DNA of 64,000 bases from Paludibacter sp. (GTDB lineage Bacteria; Bacteroidota; Bacteroidia; Bacteroidales; Paludibacteraceae): NCBI GenBank assembly GCA_010365115.1, contig JAAFGX010000002.1, positions 1 through 64,000 of the forward strand, given 5' to 3'. Made by a program: the position numbers and the translations under genes. This document shows, piece after piece, positions 53,955-63,188 of this stretch (positions are counted from its first letter, which is position 1; each line of letters opens with the position of its first letter). The notes under the pieces were generated by a model. The model was not told where the DNA came from. It did no database searches and was given only the letters and a program-made list of their open reading frames with translations.

Positions 53955-54683
53955 ATGAACAAAAAAAATCTTTTCAAATTTGTTGTTTCATTACTTTTTT
54001 CCTTTTCACTTGCAGCTTGTGTTGGGATGTTTGGTGTAACCGGCACAGGTGATATAATTACTGAAATTCGACCTGTAAGTAATTTTAAATCAATTGATTT
54101 GCTCACTTCGGCTGATGTGGAAATTGTAAAAGGCGATTCGTTTAAAGTGGAAGTGTCGGATTATGAAAACATTATTCAATACATTTCACTAAAAGTAGTT
54201 GCCCGCAATTTGGTTATTTCTGTTAGTCCGATAACCACATTATTGGTAAACAGTAAAGCAAAAATAATGATTACAATGCCCGATTCACTTTCATCAGTTT
54301 CTAATGCTGGAAGTGGAAATGTGGTGTTGAACTCATCTTTCAAGGATTTGGAGTTATTTATCAATACCGGAAGTGGTGATATTATTGCATCCAAAGATCT
54401 GAATATCAAAAAAATGAATGCCAGCATTTTAGGTAGCGGAAATATTACAGCTAAAGGAACTGCTGAAACATTAACTACATTGATTTCGGGAAGCGGTGAT
54501 ATTGATTTTTCAAATCTTATTTCAAATACGGCTGATTGTACTACTACGGGAAGCGGAAACACGTATGTAAATGTAATTAATACTTTGAAAGCTAAGATTT
54601 CAGGTTCAGGGAATATTGAATATGAAGGATCTCCGGTAATTACTGCAACTACTCCGGGAAGCGGTACTTTAAAGCCACTTTAA
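53955..54683 (+). CDS. GIN-domain (DUF2807) lipoprotein, adhesin-like beta-solenoid
   Basis: The 242-residue protein has a lipoprotein signal (FSLAAC) and a head-GIN/DUF2807 domain. The domain starts 'ITEIRPVSNFKSIDLLTSADVEIVKGD' and continues with recurring 'GSGNI/GSGDI' turns, suggesting a beta-solenoid. Such proteins are usually surface-facing; their function is unsettled. It is a stand-alone gene with its own terminator. Confidence 0.9.
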   Translation: MNKKNLFKFVVSLLFSFSLAACVGMFGVTGTGDIITEIRPVSNFKSIDLLTSADVEIVKGDSFKVEVSDYENIIQYISLKVVARNLVISVSPITTLLVNSKAKIMITMPDSLSSVSNAGSGNVVLNSSFKDLELFINTGSGDIIASKDLNIKKMNASILGSGNITAKGTAETLTTLISGSGDIDFSNLISNTADCTTTGSGNTYVNVINTLKAKISGSGNIEYEGSPVITATTPGSGTLKPL

Positions 54684-54705
54684 TTTTAAGTTTATCAATT
54701 TTTGG

Positions 54706-54738
54706 AGGGAAAGGCTTTGGCAGTTCCCTTTTTTTTGC
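54706..54738 (+). terminator. Terminator after the GIN-domain gene
   Basis: The short stem 'agggaa' with 'ttccct' encloses a 12-nt loop and is followed by eight T. It lies 23 bases after the stop. Confidence 0.7.
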
Positions 54739-54750
54739 ATAAAAAATATA

Positions 54751-54758
54751 TATCTTTG
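54751..54758 (+). promoter_or_regulatory. Candidate -7 element of corA
   Basis: TATCTTTG matches TAnnTTTG. It is followed by the dispersed repeat at 54763-54810 and then the corA start at 54833, so the repeat would lie in the mRNA leader. Confidence 0.5.
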
Positions 54759-54762
54759 CCCG

Positions 54763-54810
54763 TAATACCAAATGAGTTATTATATCAATCCAAAGCCAGT
54801 TTTGGTATAA
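54763..54810. repeat. Dispersed ATACCAAA/TTTGGTAT repeat, copy 2
   Basis: The sequence begins 'taataccaaatgagttatta' and ends 'ttttggtataa'. It matches the copy at 3381-3428 over most of 48 bases. It sits between the corA promoter candidate and its start codon. Confidence 0.65.
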
Positions 54811-54832
54811 GTATTTATAAAAAAACTAAATC

Positions 54833-55897
54833 ATGTCCAGATTAACTTTAAAGAAAAGAGAAGAAATCGGTTTGTCGCCGTATGCACTGGTTTTTAGGGG
54901 ACAACATAAAACCGATCCAATCGGTCTGCGTATTATGGACTTCGACATGGATGAAGTCCGCGAACCGGAGATTAAATCGACAAGTGATATAATTAAATTA
55001 AAACAGACCAAATCAATTAGTTGGTTGAATATCGACGGATTACACAATGTGGAATTAATGCAAGAAATTGCCAAAATATTCAATTTGGAAAATAATGTGC
55101 TTTCTGATGTTATGAATCCATCCATTCGCCCCAAAGTTCAAGAAATTGATAATGGAATTTTTATTACCATCAAAATGTTACAATATAAGGAAGCTGACGA
55201 AAGAATATCGGTAGAGAACCTTAGTTTGATTGTAACAGAAACAACGCTTATCTCTTTTCAGGAACAAATAGGTGACGTTTTTGAACCTGTACGTGAGCGC
55301 ATCCGAAAGCATAAAAATAAAATCAGAACTTCTGGAGCCGATTATCTGGCTTTTGCACTGTTGGATATTGTGGTTGATAATTACATTTACATTATCGGAC
55401 AGCTTGGCGACAAAATTGAAAGCCTGGAAGAAAATATGACGAACGATCCTAAAAAAGAATTGTTGGATAATATCAATATTTTTAAAAGAGAACTAAATTT
55501 TTTGCGCAAAAATATAAAACCGGCCAAAGAAATGATATTAAATCTTGGAAAAATGGAGACGGAATTTAAACACGATGAAAACCGGATGCACTTTAAAGAA
55601 CTTCACGACAATATCAATGAAGCAACCGATCTTTCCGATAGTTATCGTGAAATTTTGTACGATCAGTTAAATATTTATCATACGGTGATGAGTACCAAAT
55701 TAAATGACATAATGCGCATTCTAACAGTGTTCTCAGTAATATTTATCCCGCTTACTTTTATTGTAGGAGTGTATGGAACCAATTTCGAGAACTTACCTGA
55801 ACTTCGTTGGCATAACGGTTATTTTATTATGTGGGGAGTTATGATTCTTATTACTTTATGGATGTTATGGTTTTTTAAACGGAAAAAATGGTTCTGA
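54833..55897 (+). CDS. corA: CorA-family divalent cation transporter with GTN motif
   Basis: The 354-residue protein has a long cytoplasmic N-terminal domain and two C-terminal membrane helices. The family region is 'KLNDIMRILTVFSVIFIPLTFIVGVYGTNFENLPEL'. The usual pore signature GMN is replaced by GTN (about 315-317; codon acc). CorA proteins carry Mg2+ (or Co2+, Ni2+, Zn2+) as pentamers. The C-terminus 'FFKRKKWF' is normal. It precedes zwf but probably has a separate promoter. Confidence 0.93.
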   Translation: MSRLTLKKREEIGLSPYALVFRGQHKTDPIGLRIMDFDMDEVREPEIKSTSDIIKLKQTKSISWLNIDGLHNVELMQEIAKIFNLENNVLSDVMNPSIRPKVQEIDNGIFITIKMLQYKEADERISVENLSLIVTETTLISFQEQIGDVFEPVRERIRKHKNKIRTSGADYLAFALLDIVVDNYIYIIGQLGDKIESLEENMTNDPKKELLDNINIFKRELNFLRKNIKPAKEMILNLGKMETEFKHDENRMHFKELHDNINEATDLSDSYREILYDQLNIYHTVMSTKLNDIMRILTVFSVIFIPLTFIVGVYGTNFENLPELRWHNGYFIMWGVMILITLWMLWFFKRKKWF

Positions 55898-55989
55898 AAT
55901 GAGTTTCATTTGAACGATTCTTTAGTACAATTGTTTAACGAAAGAATAGATTTCAATATTCAAAATGATTTGTGAAATAAAAATAATAC

Positions 55990-57528
55990 ATGGAAGAAAG
56001 TATAAAAAAAGCGCGAAAAAATTCGGTTGAAAATCAGATTTTGGTCATTTTTGGTTCCAATGGCGATTTAGCTAAACGCAAACTTCTGCCCGCCATTTTT
56101 CAGTTATATCTCGATAATTTATTGCCAGAAAATTTTGCAGTAATAGGAGCGGGGAGCCAGGAAAAAGATGAGGAAACAAATAGAAATGATGTGAATTCTA
56201 CTTTGTTGGAATTTGCCAACACCGGAGCAACCGAGTTTCCCGAGAAATTGACTAGTTTTCTGACCTATGTATATTATCAAAAAGTTCACAATCAGACCGA
56301 AGAAGATTTTGGATCATTAAAAACATATATTGATACACTTTCTTCGAAATTGAATATTCCTCAAAATATTATTTTTTATTTTTCCATTCCTCCGTTCTTG
56401 TACGAAATTGTAGCGGCTAGTATGGTTAAATTCGGAATGAATACAGAAGACAATGGTTGGAAACGAATTATTATCGAAAAACCTTTTGGATATAGTTTGG
56501 ATACAGCTATTGATTTAGACAAAAAAATACGAAGCGGATTCAACGAAGACCAGATTTATCGTATCGATCATTATTTAGGAAAAGAAACGGTTCAGAACAT
56601 AATGGTAACCCGCTTTTCTAATGGTTTTTTCGAACCTATCTGGAATCGTAAATATGTTGACAGGGTTGAAATTACAGCCTCCGAAAAAATTGGTGTTGGA
56701 TCTCGTGGCGGTTATTACGATACTTCGGGAGCCATGCGAGACATGGTTCAGAATCACTTGTTACAAGTGCTGGCTGTTGTTGCCATGGAACCGCCATCCA
56801 TTTTCGATTCGGAATCCATTCGAAATGAAAGTGTGAAAGTATTGCAGTCTTTACGCCCCATAAAACCTACTGAAGTGACTGAAAACGTTGTTAGAGGTCA
56901 GTATATCGAAACGATGGTGGATGAAGTTATTCAAAAGGGTTATCGACAAGAAAAGGATGTTGCGCCCAACTCAAAAACCGAGACTTTTTTAGCCATGAGA
57001 ATTTTTGTGGACAATTGGCGATGGGGTGATGTTCCATTTTATATTCGTACCGGAAAAAATTTGCCCGAGCATGTCACCGAAGTCGTTATTCATCTGAAAC
57101 CCGCTCCCCATCAATTGTTTAAACGACGATGTGTTGCACAATCAACGAACATGATTATTCTACGCATCAATCCCGATGCAGGTGTTGCAGTTGATTTTGG
57201 TATGAAAATTCCCGGCGCAGGTTACAAAGTTCAGAATGTGAACATGGCATTTCATTACTCCGATTTGGCTCAGAATAAAATTTCGGAAGCATATGAAAGA
57301 TTATTGCTGGATTGTATGATTGGCGATTCTACTCTCTATGCGCGTGCCGATGCAGTGAAAGCAAGTTGGAAATTTGTAGACCCTATTATACAAGCTTGGA
57401 AAAATAATCCAGATATTCCACTTTATTTTTACGAAGGTAACACTTGGGGACCAAAAGAAGCAAATGCCCTTTTTGGAGATAAAGAATTAAAATGGAGAGC
57501 GCCGTTTAAAAAGTTTAAAACAGATTGA
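55990..57528 (+). CDS. zwf: Glucose-6-phosphate 1-dehydrogenase
   Basis: The 512-residue enzyme has an N-terminal Rossmann motif 'LVIFGSNGDLAKRKLLPAIF', the active-site 'YRIDHYLGKETVQNIMVTRF' with catalytic His, and 'EKPFGYSLDTAIDLDKKI'. It oxidises glucose-6-phosphate to 6-phosphogluconolactone, the first step of the oxidative pentose phosphate pathway. pgl lies 112 bases downstream. No gnd gene is in the window. Confidence 0.97.
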   Translation: MEESIKKARKNSVENQILVIFGSNGDLAKRKLLPAIFQLYLDNLLPENFAVIGAGSQEKDEETNRNDVNSTLLEFANTGATEFPEKLTSFLTYVYYQKVHNQTEEDFGSLKTYIDTLSSKLNIPQNIIFYFSIPPFLYEIVAASMVKFGMNTEDNGWKRIIIEKPFGYSLDTAIDLDKKIRSGFNEDQIYRIDHYLGKETVQNIMVTRFSNGFFEPIWNRKYVDRVEITASEKIGVGSRGGYYDTSGAMRDMVQNHLLQVLAVVAMEPPSIFDSESIRNESVKVLQSLRPIKPTEVTENVVRGQYIETMVDEVIQKGYRQEKDVAPNSKTETFLAMRIFVDNWRWGDVPFYIRTGKNLPEHVTEVVIHLKPAPHQLFKRRCVAQSTNMIILRINPDAGVAVDFGMKIPGAGYKVQNVNMAFHYSDLAQNKISEAYERLLLDCMIGDSTLYARADAVKASWKFVDPIIQAWKNNPDIPLYFYEGNTWGPKEANALFGDKELKWRAPFKKFKTD

Positions 57529-57640
57529 AATAACAACATGTTTTGCTTAATGTAATTGAATTTAATCAGCCATTGGCAATATTTATTTTAAAAATTTAGT
57601 TTTTTTCAAAGTTGTTTAATTCCTAATTAAAATATTTTCT

Positions 57641-58369
57641 ATGTCACCAGATATTCATATTTTTGATACTCCTGAAGATACTGCTAGAGCAGTTGCCGAA
57701 TTGATTTTGGTCAAAGCCAAAGAAAAAAATAAAAGTTCGCTTCCACTGAATATTGCCATCTCTGGTGGAAGTACACCGAAATTGCTTTTTACGATTCTGG
57801 CAAGTGATTTTTCTGAGTCAATTCCCTGGCATTTTATTCGGATATTTTGGGTGGATGAGCGTTGTGTCCCACCTACTCATCCCGAAAGTAATTTTGGAAT
57901 GACCTTTAATAGTTTGCTAAAAAATGTACCTATTCACGAAGCAAACATTTTCAGAATACAAGGCGAAAATGATCCACAAACCGAAGCCTTTCGTTATCAA
58001 ACATTACTTGAAAGAGAACTTCCTATAAAAAATGGATTTCCTCAATTTGATCTTATTCTTTTAGGCATGGGCGATGATGGACATACTGCTTCCATTTTTC
58101 CCAACGATATGAGTTTGTTGCATTCTCATTTATCTGTTTCGGTGGGTGTTCATCCGGTCACCGGTCAGAATCGTATTACTTTAACCGGGAAAACAATCAA
58201 TCAGGCGCAACAAGTTGTTTTTTTAGTTACAGGAGATTCCAAAGCCGATGTTCTTAAAGAAATAAGACATCACAAATCATCTTCCGCTAAATTTCCAGCT
58301 TCTTTTATGCATTCTAATAATGAACAGGTAGAGTTTTATATCGATAAAGCTGCTTCTAAAGGTCTGTAA
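57641..58369 (+). CDS. pgl: 6-phosphogluconolactonase
   Basis: The 242-residue protein has 'LNIAISGGSTPKLLF', 'IRIFWVDERCVPPTHPESNFGM' and 'FDLILLGMGDDGHTASIFP', the DevB/Pgl signatures. It hydrolyses the product of Zwf. The 112-base AT-rich gap from zwf does not show a strong terminator, so co-transcription is likely. Confidence 0.96.
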   Translation: MSPDIHIFDTPEDTARAVAELILVKAKEKNKSSLPLNIAISGGSTPKLLFTILASDFSESIPWHFIRIFWVDERCVPPTHPESNFGMTFNSLLKNVPIHEANIFRIQGENDPQTEAFRYQTLLERELPIKNGFPQFDLILLGMGDDGHTASIFPNDMSLLHSHLSVSVGVHPVTGQNRITLTGKTINQAQQVVFLVTGDSKADVLKEIRHHKSSSAKFPASFMHSNNEQVEFYIDKAASKGL

Positions 58370-58567
58370 ATCTGTATTATGAAAATTCAATTGCATTCTT
58401 GTTGATGCAAAACCATATAACTTACCGGAATTTAGATACTCCCATTATTCTTGAATTTCAGCCATTTAATTCCTGTCGTTTCGCTTATTTCAATTTTTTA
58501 TCAAAATAAAGTTGAATAGTTGAAGTTTTTGTGTTAATTTTGGAACAAAAATTTATTATTTAAAACG

Positions 58568-59494
58568 ATGAAAAAAATATTTCTACTTTTTCTTTTTGGG
58601 GCTTTAATTCCTTCTGTAGTTGGACAAATAAATTCAGAGGATTCCACCGCACAGATTATAGGTTACTGGGATAAAAACGAAAAACAAACCTACACAATTA
58701 CTGAAAACAGCTATCAGATTACAAATGCCACTGACACTACCAAACGTCAACTTTATTCTTATAATGTGGACGTGGAAGTGATTGACTCATCTGCTAATAG
58801 CTATACTTTAAAATGGTTGTACAAAAATTTCAACATAAAGGAAACCTGGAATCCTGCTATGGAAAAGCTGATTTCAATAAGTAATAATTTGCCTGTAATA
58901 ATTAAAACAGATGAATATGGTACTTTCCAGGAAGTGGTAAATTGGGAAGAAGGACGTGATTTTATTAAGAAGGGAGTTGATTTATTGAGGAATGATTACA
59001 AAGCCATTCCCAATTTCAATATCTTTTTGGATCAGTTGGTCTCATTATTTTCAACCAAAGAAGCCATCGAAAATTCAGCAATCGAAGAGGTTCAACAATT
59101 TTATGCCTTTCATGGCGTAAAGTATAAATTAGGTGAAGAAATTAACGCTAAAATTAAATTACCGAATAATTATGGTGGTGAGCCTTTTGATGCCGATTTA
59201 ACCGCAGAATTGGATCAAATAAATGAAGAAGACGATAATGTTATTATAAGACTTTGGCAGACTGCAAATTCAAAGCAAGTAACAGATGCTGCTTACGAAT
59301 TTGTAAAATCAATGCAAAAAACCTTAGGAGGTACTCAAATTAATCGCGAAGAATTTCCGTTGTCGAACAACGAAGTGCGCACCGCATCAAGTATTGATGG
59401 CTCTAGCGGCTGGGTAATTTATAGCATTCAGACTAAAGAAGTGTCTGCAAATAATATTCTTCAAATAAATGAACGTACTATTGAACTTCAATAG
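58568..59494 (+). CDS. Secreted protein of unknown function
   Basis: The 308-residue product has a signal peptide (MKKIFLLFLFGALIPSVVGQ). A mostly beta region with 'QIIGYWDKNEKQTYTITENSYQI' follows, then a helical middle (about 135-190). No Cys, metal or catalytic motif stands out, and no family was recognised. The end lies 25 bases before the next start, so it is probably co-expressed with the DUF1080 gene. Periplasmic or secreted location is likely; it lacks a T9SS tail and a lipobox. Confidence 0.75.
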   Translation: MKKIFLLFLFGALIPSVVGQINSEDSTAQIIGYWDKNEKQTYTITENSYQITNATDTTKRQLYSYNVDVEVIDSSANSYTLKWLYKNFNIKETWNPAMEKLISISNNLPVIIKTDEYGTFQEVVNWEEGRDFIKKGVDLLRNDYKAIPNFNIFLDQLVSLFSTKEAIENSAIEEVQQFYAFHGVKYKLGEEINAKIKLPNNYGGEPFDADLTAELDQINEEDDNVIIRLWQTANSKQVTDAAYEFVKSMQKTLGGTQINREEFPLSNNEVRTASSIDGSSGWVIYSIQTKEVSANNILQINERTIELQ

Positions 59495-59519
59495 CATCAA
59501 ATTGAAATTTATATCGATA

Positions 59520-60158
59520 ATGAAAACAAACATCAAAATCCTATTCGTAATCGTTTTGTTTTTAGAATCTGCTTTAACAATAGTTCAAGCAGGTAACAGT
59601 AAAAAACAAAAGATATTTAGTAGTTCAGATGCAGTAAATTGGGAATACATCATCAAAGATGCGTCACTTAATCCTCAGGATGTTTTTAAAATGGACAATG
59701 GCACTCTGAAAATATCAGGAATTTCGTCCGGATATTTGCGAACTAAGAAAAGTTACAGCAACTACACACTTAAACTTGAATGGCGCTGGACAAAATCACT
59801 CGGAAACAGTGGTGTATTAGTTCACATTCAACCCAAAGACACTATTTGGCCAGTGTGTTTCCAGGTGCAGCAAAAGGAAGATGCGGCAGGCGATATCATT
59901 TGCATGAATGGAGTATGGGCAAGAGAGTGTACTGATTCCGTGAAGTTTACAGTAATGAAGATGAATGCTTCCAATGAAAAAACCTTGGGTGAATGGAATG
60001 CAATGAAGGTAATCTGCAAAAAAAGCAGTATTACAGTTTTCGTAAATGGAGTATTACAAAATAAAATTTCCGGACTTACAGTAAATAAAGGGTATATTGG
60101 TTTTCAAAACGAAGGGATACCTATCGAATTTAGAAATGTAATTATAAGTAAACTATAA
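59520..60158 (+). CDS. DUF1080 (3-keto-disaccharide hydrolase-like) secreted protein
   Basis: The ATG at 59520 (MKTNIKILFVIVLFLESALTIVQA) starts a signal peptide; the track start at 59469 overlaps the previous gene. The domain has 'NGTLKISGISSGYLRTKKSYSNYTLKLEWRW', 'NSGVLVHIQ' and 'GYIGFQNEGIPIEFRNVIISKL', typical of DUF1080. Members include 3-keto-glucoside hydrolases, and many are of unknown specificity. At 212 residues it is a single jelly-roll domain. Confidence 0.88.
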   Translation: MKTNIKILFVIVLFLESALTIVQAGNSKKQKIFSSSDAVNWEYIIKDASLNPQDVFKMDNGTLKISGISSGYLRTKKSYSNYTLKLEWRWTKSLGNSGVLVHIQPKDTIWPVCFQVQQKEDAAGDIICMNGVWARECTDSVKFTVMKMNASNEKTLGEWNAMKVICKKSSITVFVNGVLQNKISGLTVNKGYIGFQNEGIPIEFRNVIISKL

Positions 60159-60244
60159 AAGTAAAAATAGTTTGGAACGGTTTTGGGATAAATTTTATGA
60201 TATTATTATCAGAAATTTCTAGAGTGTTGCAATGCAAAAAGTAG

Positions 60245-60282
60245 AAAAAAGGAATGAAGTACTGAACTTCATTCCTTTTTTT
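60245..60282. terminator. Bidirectional terminator
   Basis: A 10-bp stem 'ggaatgaagt' with 'acttcattcc' has an A-run before it and a T-run after it. It ends the DUF1080 transcript and the converging small-protein gene. Confidence 0.85.
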
Positions 60283-60301
60283 AATCCTTTACTGGAAAGA
60301 A

Positions 60302-60424
60302 TTATTTTTTCTTTTTAAAATCGTCCTCAAACGGTGTTTCTGTTGAAGTCTGATAAGCCGGAACATGTTTCACGTGTTTACCTGACGAAGTCTTTTTCGG
60401 TTTTTTATTTCCCGCTGCTGCCAT
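60302..60424 (-). CDS. Small basic 40-residue protein of unknown function
   Basis: This gene is too short for the ORF track. It translates as MAAAGNKKPKKTSSGKHVKH and then VPAYQTSTETPFEDDFKKKK, with an ATG at 60424 and stop TAA at 60302. A purine-rich GGAGG lies 8 bases before the start, which is unusual in this phylum and supports translation. It is followed by a good terminator. The product is highly charged with lysine at both ends and a short acidic patch. Function is unknown; nucleic-acid or ribosome contact is a guess. Confidence 0.75.
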   Translation of the reverse strand: MAAAGNKKPKKTSSGKHVKHVPAYQTSTETPFEDDFKKKK

Positions 60425-60747
60425 AATAAGTTCCTCCAAATTTTAATTAAATAAAACATTTTATTTAATACTTAGTTTGCGCTTGGTAAATGATACCAAT
60501 CGTATTATTTTGCAATTTAGTGAAAATAAAAAGGAATCTCTTAAAATCAGTGAATTATGTAACAAATAAAGCTGAAAATAACGAGGTAAGTGATTCGAAA
60601 TATACTAAAGATTGATAAAATGCTGCATAATAATGCTCAATTTATTAGTTTGAACATCCGTAATTATCCTATTTCGAAAAAATGTTTTAAAATCATTATA
60701 ATCAAAACATTAAACCAATAAAAGGTTGCAAAAGAATAGGAATGAAG
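60425..60747. other. Intergenic region, AT-rich
   Basis: It holds the leader of the small basic gene (Shine-Dalgarno-like GGAGG at about 60433-60437) and the downstream side of the receptor gene. No other gene or clear hairpin was seen. Confidence 0.45.
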
Positions 60748-62793
60748 TTAAAACTTGTATGAGACAGAAGCTCGAATTGAGCGTCCGGGCATAGGGAAAA
60801 ATCGGATAATAGAATAATTTTTGTTCATCAGGTTCAGAATCTCGAAGTTTGTAGAAATAATACCGGATTTTAATTTAAAAATTCGTGAAACGGAAATACT
60901 GTGATCACCAAATCCGGGGAGTCTGTTTTCGGCGTAGTTCTGAAAAAGTGTATATCTTTTACCTGACCATAGAAGTGAATAAGAAACAGATATGACAGGT
61001 GTTTCGATGCCAATTTTTCCGGAACCTGAAATGCGAGGTGTATACGGAATTTGATTTTTAAATTCCAAATCGGAAGAATTGGTTACGTTTAACGCTCGCT
61101 GGTAGGTATACGAAGTTCCAATAATTATGGCAATTTTGTCGGATGGCTTTAAAGCTGTTTCTGCAGTAAAATCAATTCCATCGATGTTCACTTTTCCCAG
61201 ATTTAATGTTGTCCATCCAAAGGTATTTTTGTTTGGAAACGAAACAATTTTGTCCAATACTTCATTATGATAACCATCTAATGTCAGCGAAAATAACGGC
61301 AACCATTTTCCGATAGAAACTGTGTACGTTAATCCAATATTAAATTGATTTGCATTTTCGGGTTTCAAATTTCGGTTACCAAAGCTCGGGTAATATAAAT
61401 CATTGAATGTTGGTACTTGAAAAATATTTTTATAAAACATACGAACTCTAAAATCGGTCCTTTCAATTGGTTTTACCGATATACTGATAAAGGGAGATAG
61501 TTTATTGTATTGTTGATCTGTAGATCCAATTTTTAGCTTTTCGGTCAACATAGTTCCTAACAAACTTGATGTTATTAGAAAGTTATTTGTAACATATTTT
61601 GCAGCAATATCCGATAAAAAGCTAAATCGTTCGGGGAAAGAAAAATGGTTTAAATCTGAATTTAAAGAAGTAAATGCAGCATCCGTTGAAGCCGAAAAAG
61701 AAAGATGTTCGAAGGCGCGAAACAAAACAGAAGCTGAGCCGTAAATTTCCTGCTGTAAATAGGAGTTTTCCAATTTTTCATCTGAATTTAAATAAGTCGG
61801 ATCTAAATAATGCAAGTATCCACTATTATATTTAGCATTGGTTTGAAAAACCCATTTTTTTGAAAATTCCTTTTGAAAATGACCTTGGGTAAAAAAGGTA
61901 TTGTCCCAGACTCGTTGTTTGGATGAACTTTCGGCATTGTAAAAAACGGTTGCACCTGGCAATCCTCGTTCAGATTGATAAAAATAGCTTTTTATATAGC
62001 CGGATTCTTTTTCAGAAAAATTTCCATACAAAGCTCCTTCTATCCTAAGATTTTTTACATCCGTGTTTTGTCTGGTTTCTGTTGAAATACTGTCAGTTTC
62101 ATGTGGACCGTATTTCAAAGTATAGGGATATTTTCCGTTCGCCGAAAGCCATTCACCGCTGAAAGTTGCCGATATTTTTGGGTTAATTTCACTTTCAAGC
62201 CACAACGAAGGATTCAATAAACCAAACGATCCGGCTTTCATGCCAATTTTTCCATTTATCTTTTTATTTCCAACAAATGAAGGAGAGATTGTCCGAATAT
62301 TTAGAACAGAGGAAGATGCAAACAGTCGCGCGGGTTGGAAAATATTATCACTTTGCCCATTATTCAACGAAATCATATCAACATTTTCCAACGAAAATCG
62401 CCCCAAGTCAATTTGACCGGTTTGACAATCTGTCAAAGTGATTCCATCGTAACTTACAGCAGTATGATTGGCTCCCAAACTGCGCACCGAAACGGTTTTC
62501 AATCCGCCAATTCCGCCATAATCCTTTACAGTAACTCCTGAGAAATGCTTCACTGCATCCGAAACTTGAAGCACATTCAGTTGCTCTATTTTTTTTGAAG
62601 AAAGAATTTGAAGTGGAGCGGTAGAGCGAACTTCGGTGTTTCTGAAATTTTCGGTTACAGTAATTTCTGATATGGAATATATTTTTGTCGTATCTACTTT
62701 TTGTTGAGCCGTAACTATTTCGCACAAAAATACCAGACACAAGGAAATCGTTGTGAACTTAATGAAGAATTTTTGATTGGAAACAATTGACAT
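60748..62793 (-). CDS. btuB: BtuB-like TonB-dependent outer-membrane receptor, probably for cobalamin
   Basis: The product has a signal peptide starting at the ATG 62793 (MSIVSNQKFFIKFTTISLCLVFLCEIVTAQQ). The track start at 62868 adds a second hydrophobic stretch and is less likely. A TonB-box-like 'YSISEITVTENFRN' precedes the plug ('APLQILSSKKIEQLNVLQVSDAVKHFSGVTVKDYGGIGGLKTVSVRSLGANHTAVSYDGI'). The 22-strand barrel ends 'GRSIRASVSYKF'. A cobalamin riboswitch lies upstream, so vitamin B12 or a related corrinoid is the likely cargo. No btuFCD genes follow in the window. Confidence 0.92.
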   Translation of the reverse strand: MSIVSNQKFFIKFTTISLCLVFLCEIVTAQQKVDTTKIYSISEITVTENFRNTEVRSTAPLQILSSKKIEQLNVLQVSDAVKHFSGVTVKDYGGIGGLKTVSVRSLGANHTAVSYDGITLTDCQTGQIDLGRFSLENVDMISLNNGQSDNIFQPARLFASSSVLNIRTISPSFVGNKKINGKIGMKAGSFGLLNPSLWLESEINPKISATFSGEWLSANGKYPYTLKYGPHETDSISTETRQNTDVKNLRIEGALYGNFSEKESGYIKSYFYQSERGLPGATVFYNAESSSKQRVWDNTFFTQGHFQKEFSKKWVFQTNAKYNSGYLHYLDPTYLNSDEKLENSYLQQEIYGSASVLFRAFEHLSFSASTDAAFTSLNSDLNHFSFPERFSFLSDIAAKYVTNNFLITSSLLGTMLTEKLKIGSTDQQYNKLSPFISISVKPIERTDFRVRMFYKNIFQVPTFNDLYYPSFGNRNLKPENANQFNIGLTYTVSIGKWLPLFSLTLDGYHNEVLDKIVSFPNKNTFGWTTLNLGKVNIDGIDFTAETALKPSDKIAIIIGTSYTYQRALNVTNSSDLEFKNQIPYTPRISGSGKIGIETPVISVSYSLLWSGKRYTLFQNYAENRLPGFGDHSISVSRIFKLKSGIISTNFEILNLMNKNYSIIRFFPMPGRSIRASVSYKF

Positions 62794-62914
62794 ACAATTA
62801 ATTGGAATAAACGATTTATCAAAAGCAGCTTGCAGGAGGAGATAAATTAATAATGCAAAAGGATGCACGACTGGGTCTTAGCTCTGTCCTCGAAAGCTTT
62901 AAAACTGATGTTGC

Positions 62915-63148
62915 ATGGCAGGTCTTCTGACTTATTCCTGTTTTTGAGCGCCTTCCCGAATGGGTTGATTCGTTAATTTGTTGATTTATGATGAGTTTTT
63001 TATACTATCAATTTTCAACGTTCAACCGGTTTTTCAGTGGCAAAAGTATTGCCCAAAACGTAATTGGAACTTACAGCAGCGGGACTGTTGCCGATTTTCA
63101 CGGCATTCCCTTTTCATCACTTTCTCCAGAAATAGAGTTTGTGAACCA
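62915..63148 (-). ncRNA. Cobalamin riboswitch
   Basis: The minus strand shows the conserved core in order: 'aaaagggaatgccgtgaaaa', then 'tcggcaacagtcccgctgct' plus 'gtaa', 'ttttgccactg', 'ttcgggaaggcg', and the B12 box 'aagtcagaagacctgcc'. This matches the RF00174-type aptamer. It ends about 120 bases before the btuB start and likely lowers expression when adenosylcobalamin is bound. Confidence 0.94.
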
Positions 63149-63157
63149 ATACAAGGG

Positions 63158-63188
63158 CAAAGATAAACGAAAATAAATGAATTTGAAA
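63158..63188 (-). promoter_or_regulatory. Promoter of the riboswitch-btuB transcript
   Basis: On the minus strand TTTC, 19 bases, then TATCTTTG, close to TTTG-N19-TAnnTTTG. It lies about 10 bases upstream of the riboswitch 5' end. Confidence 0.7.
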
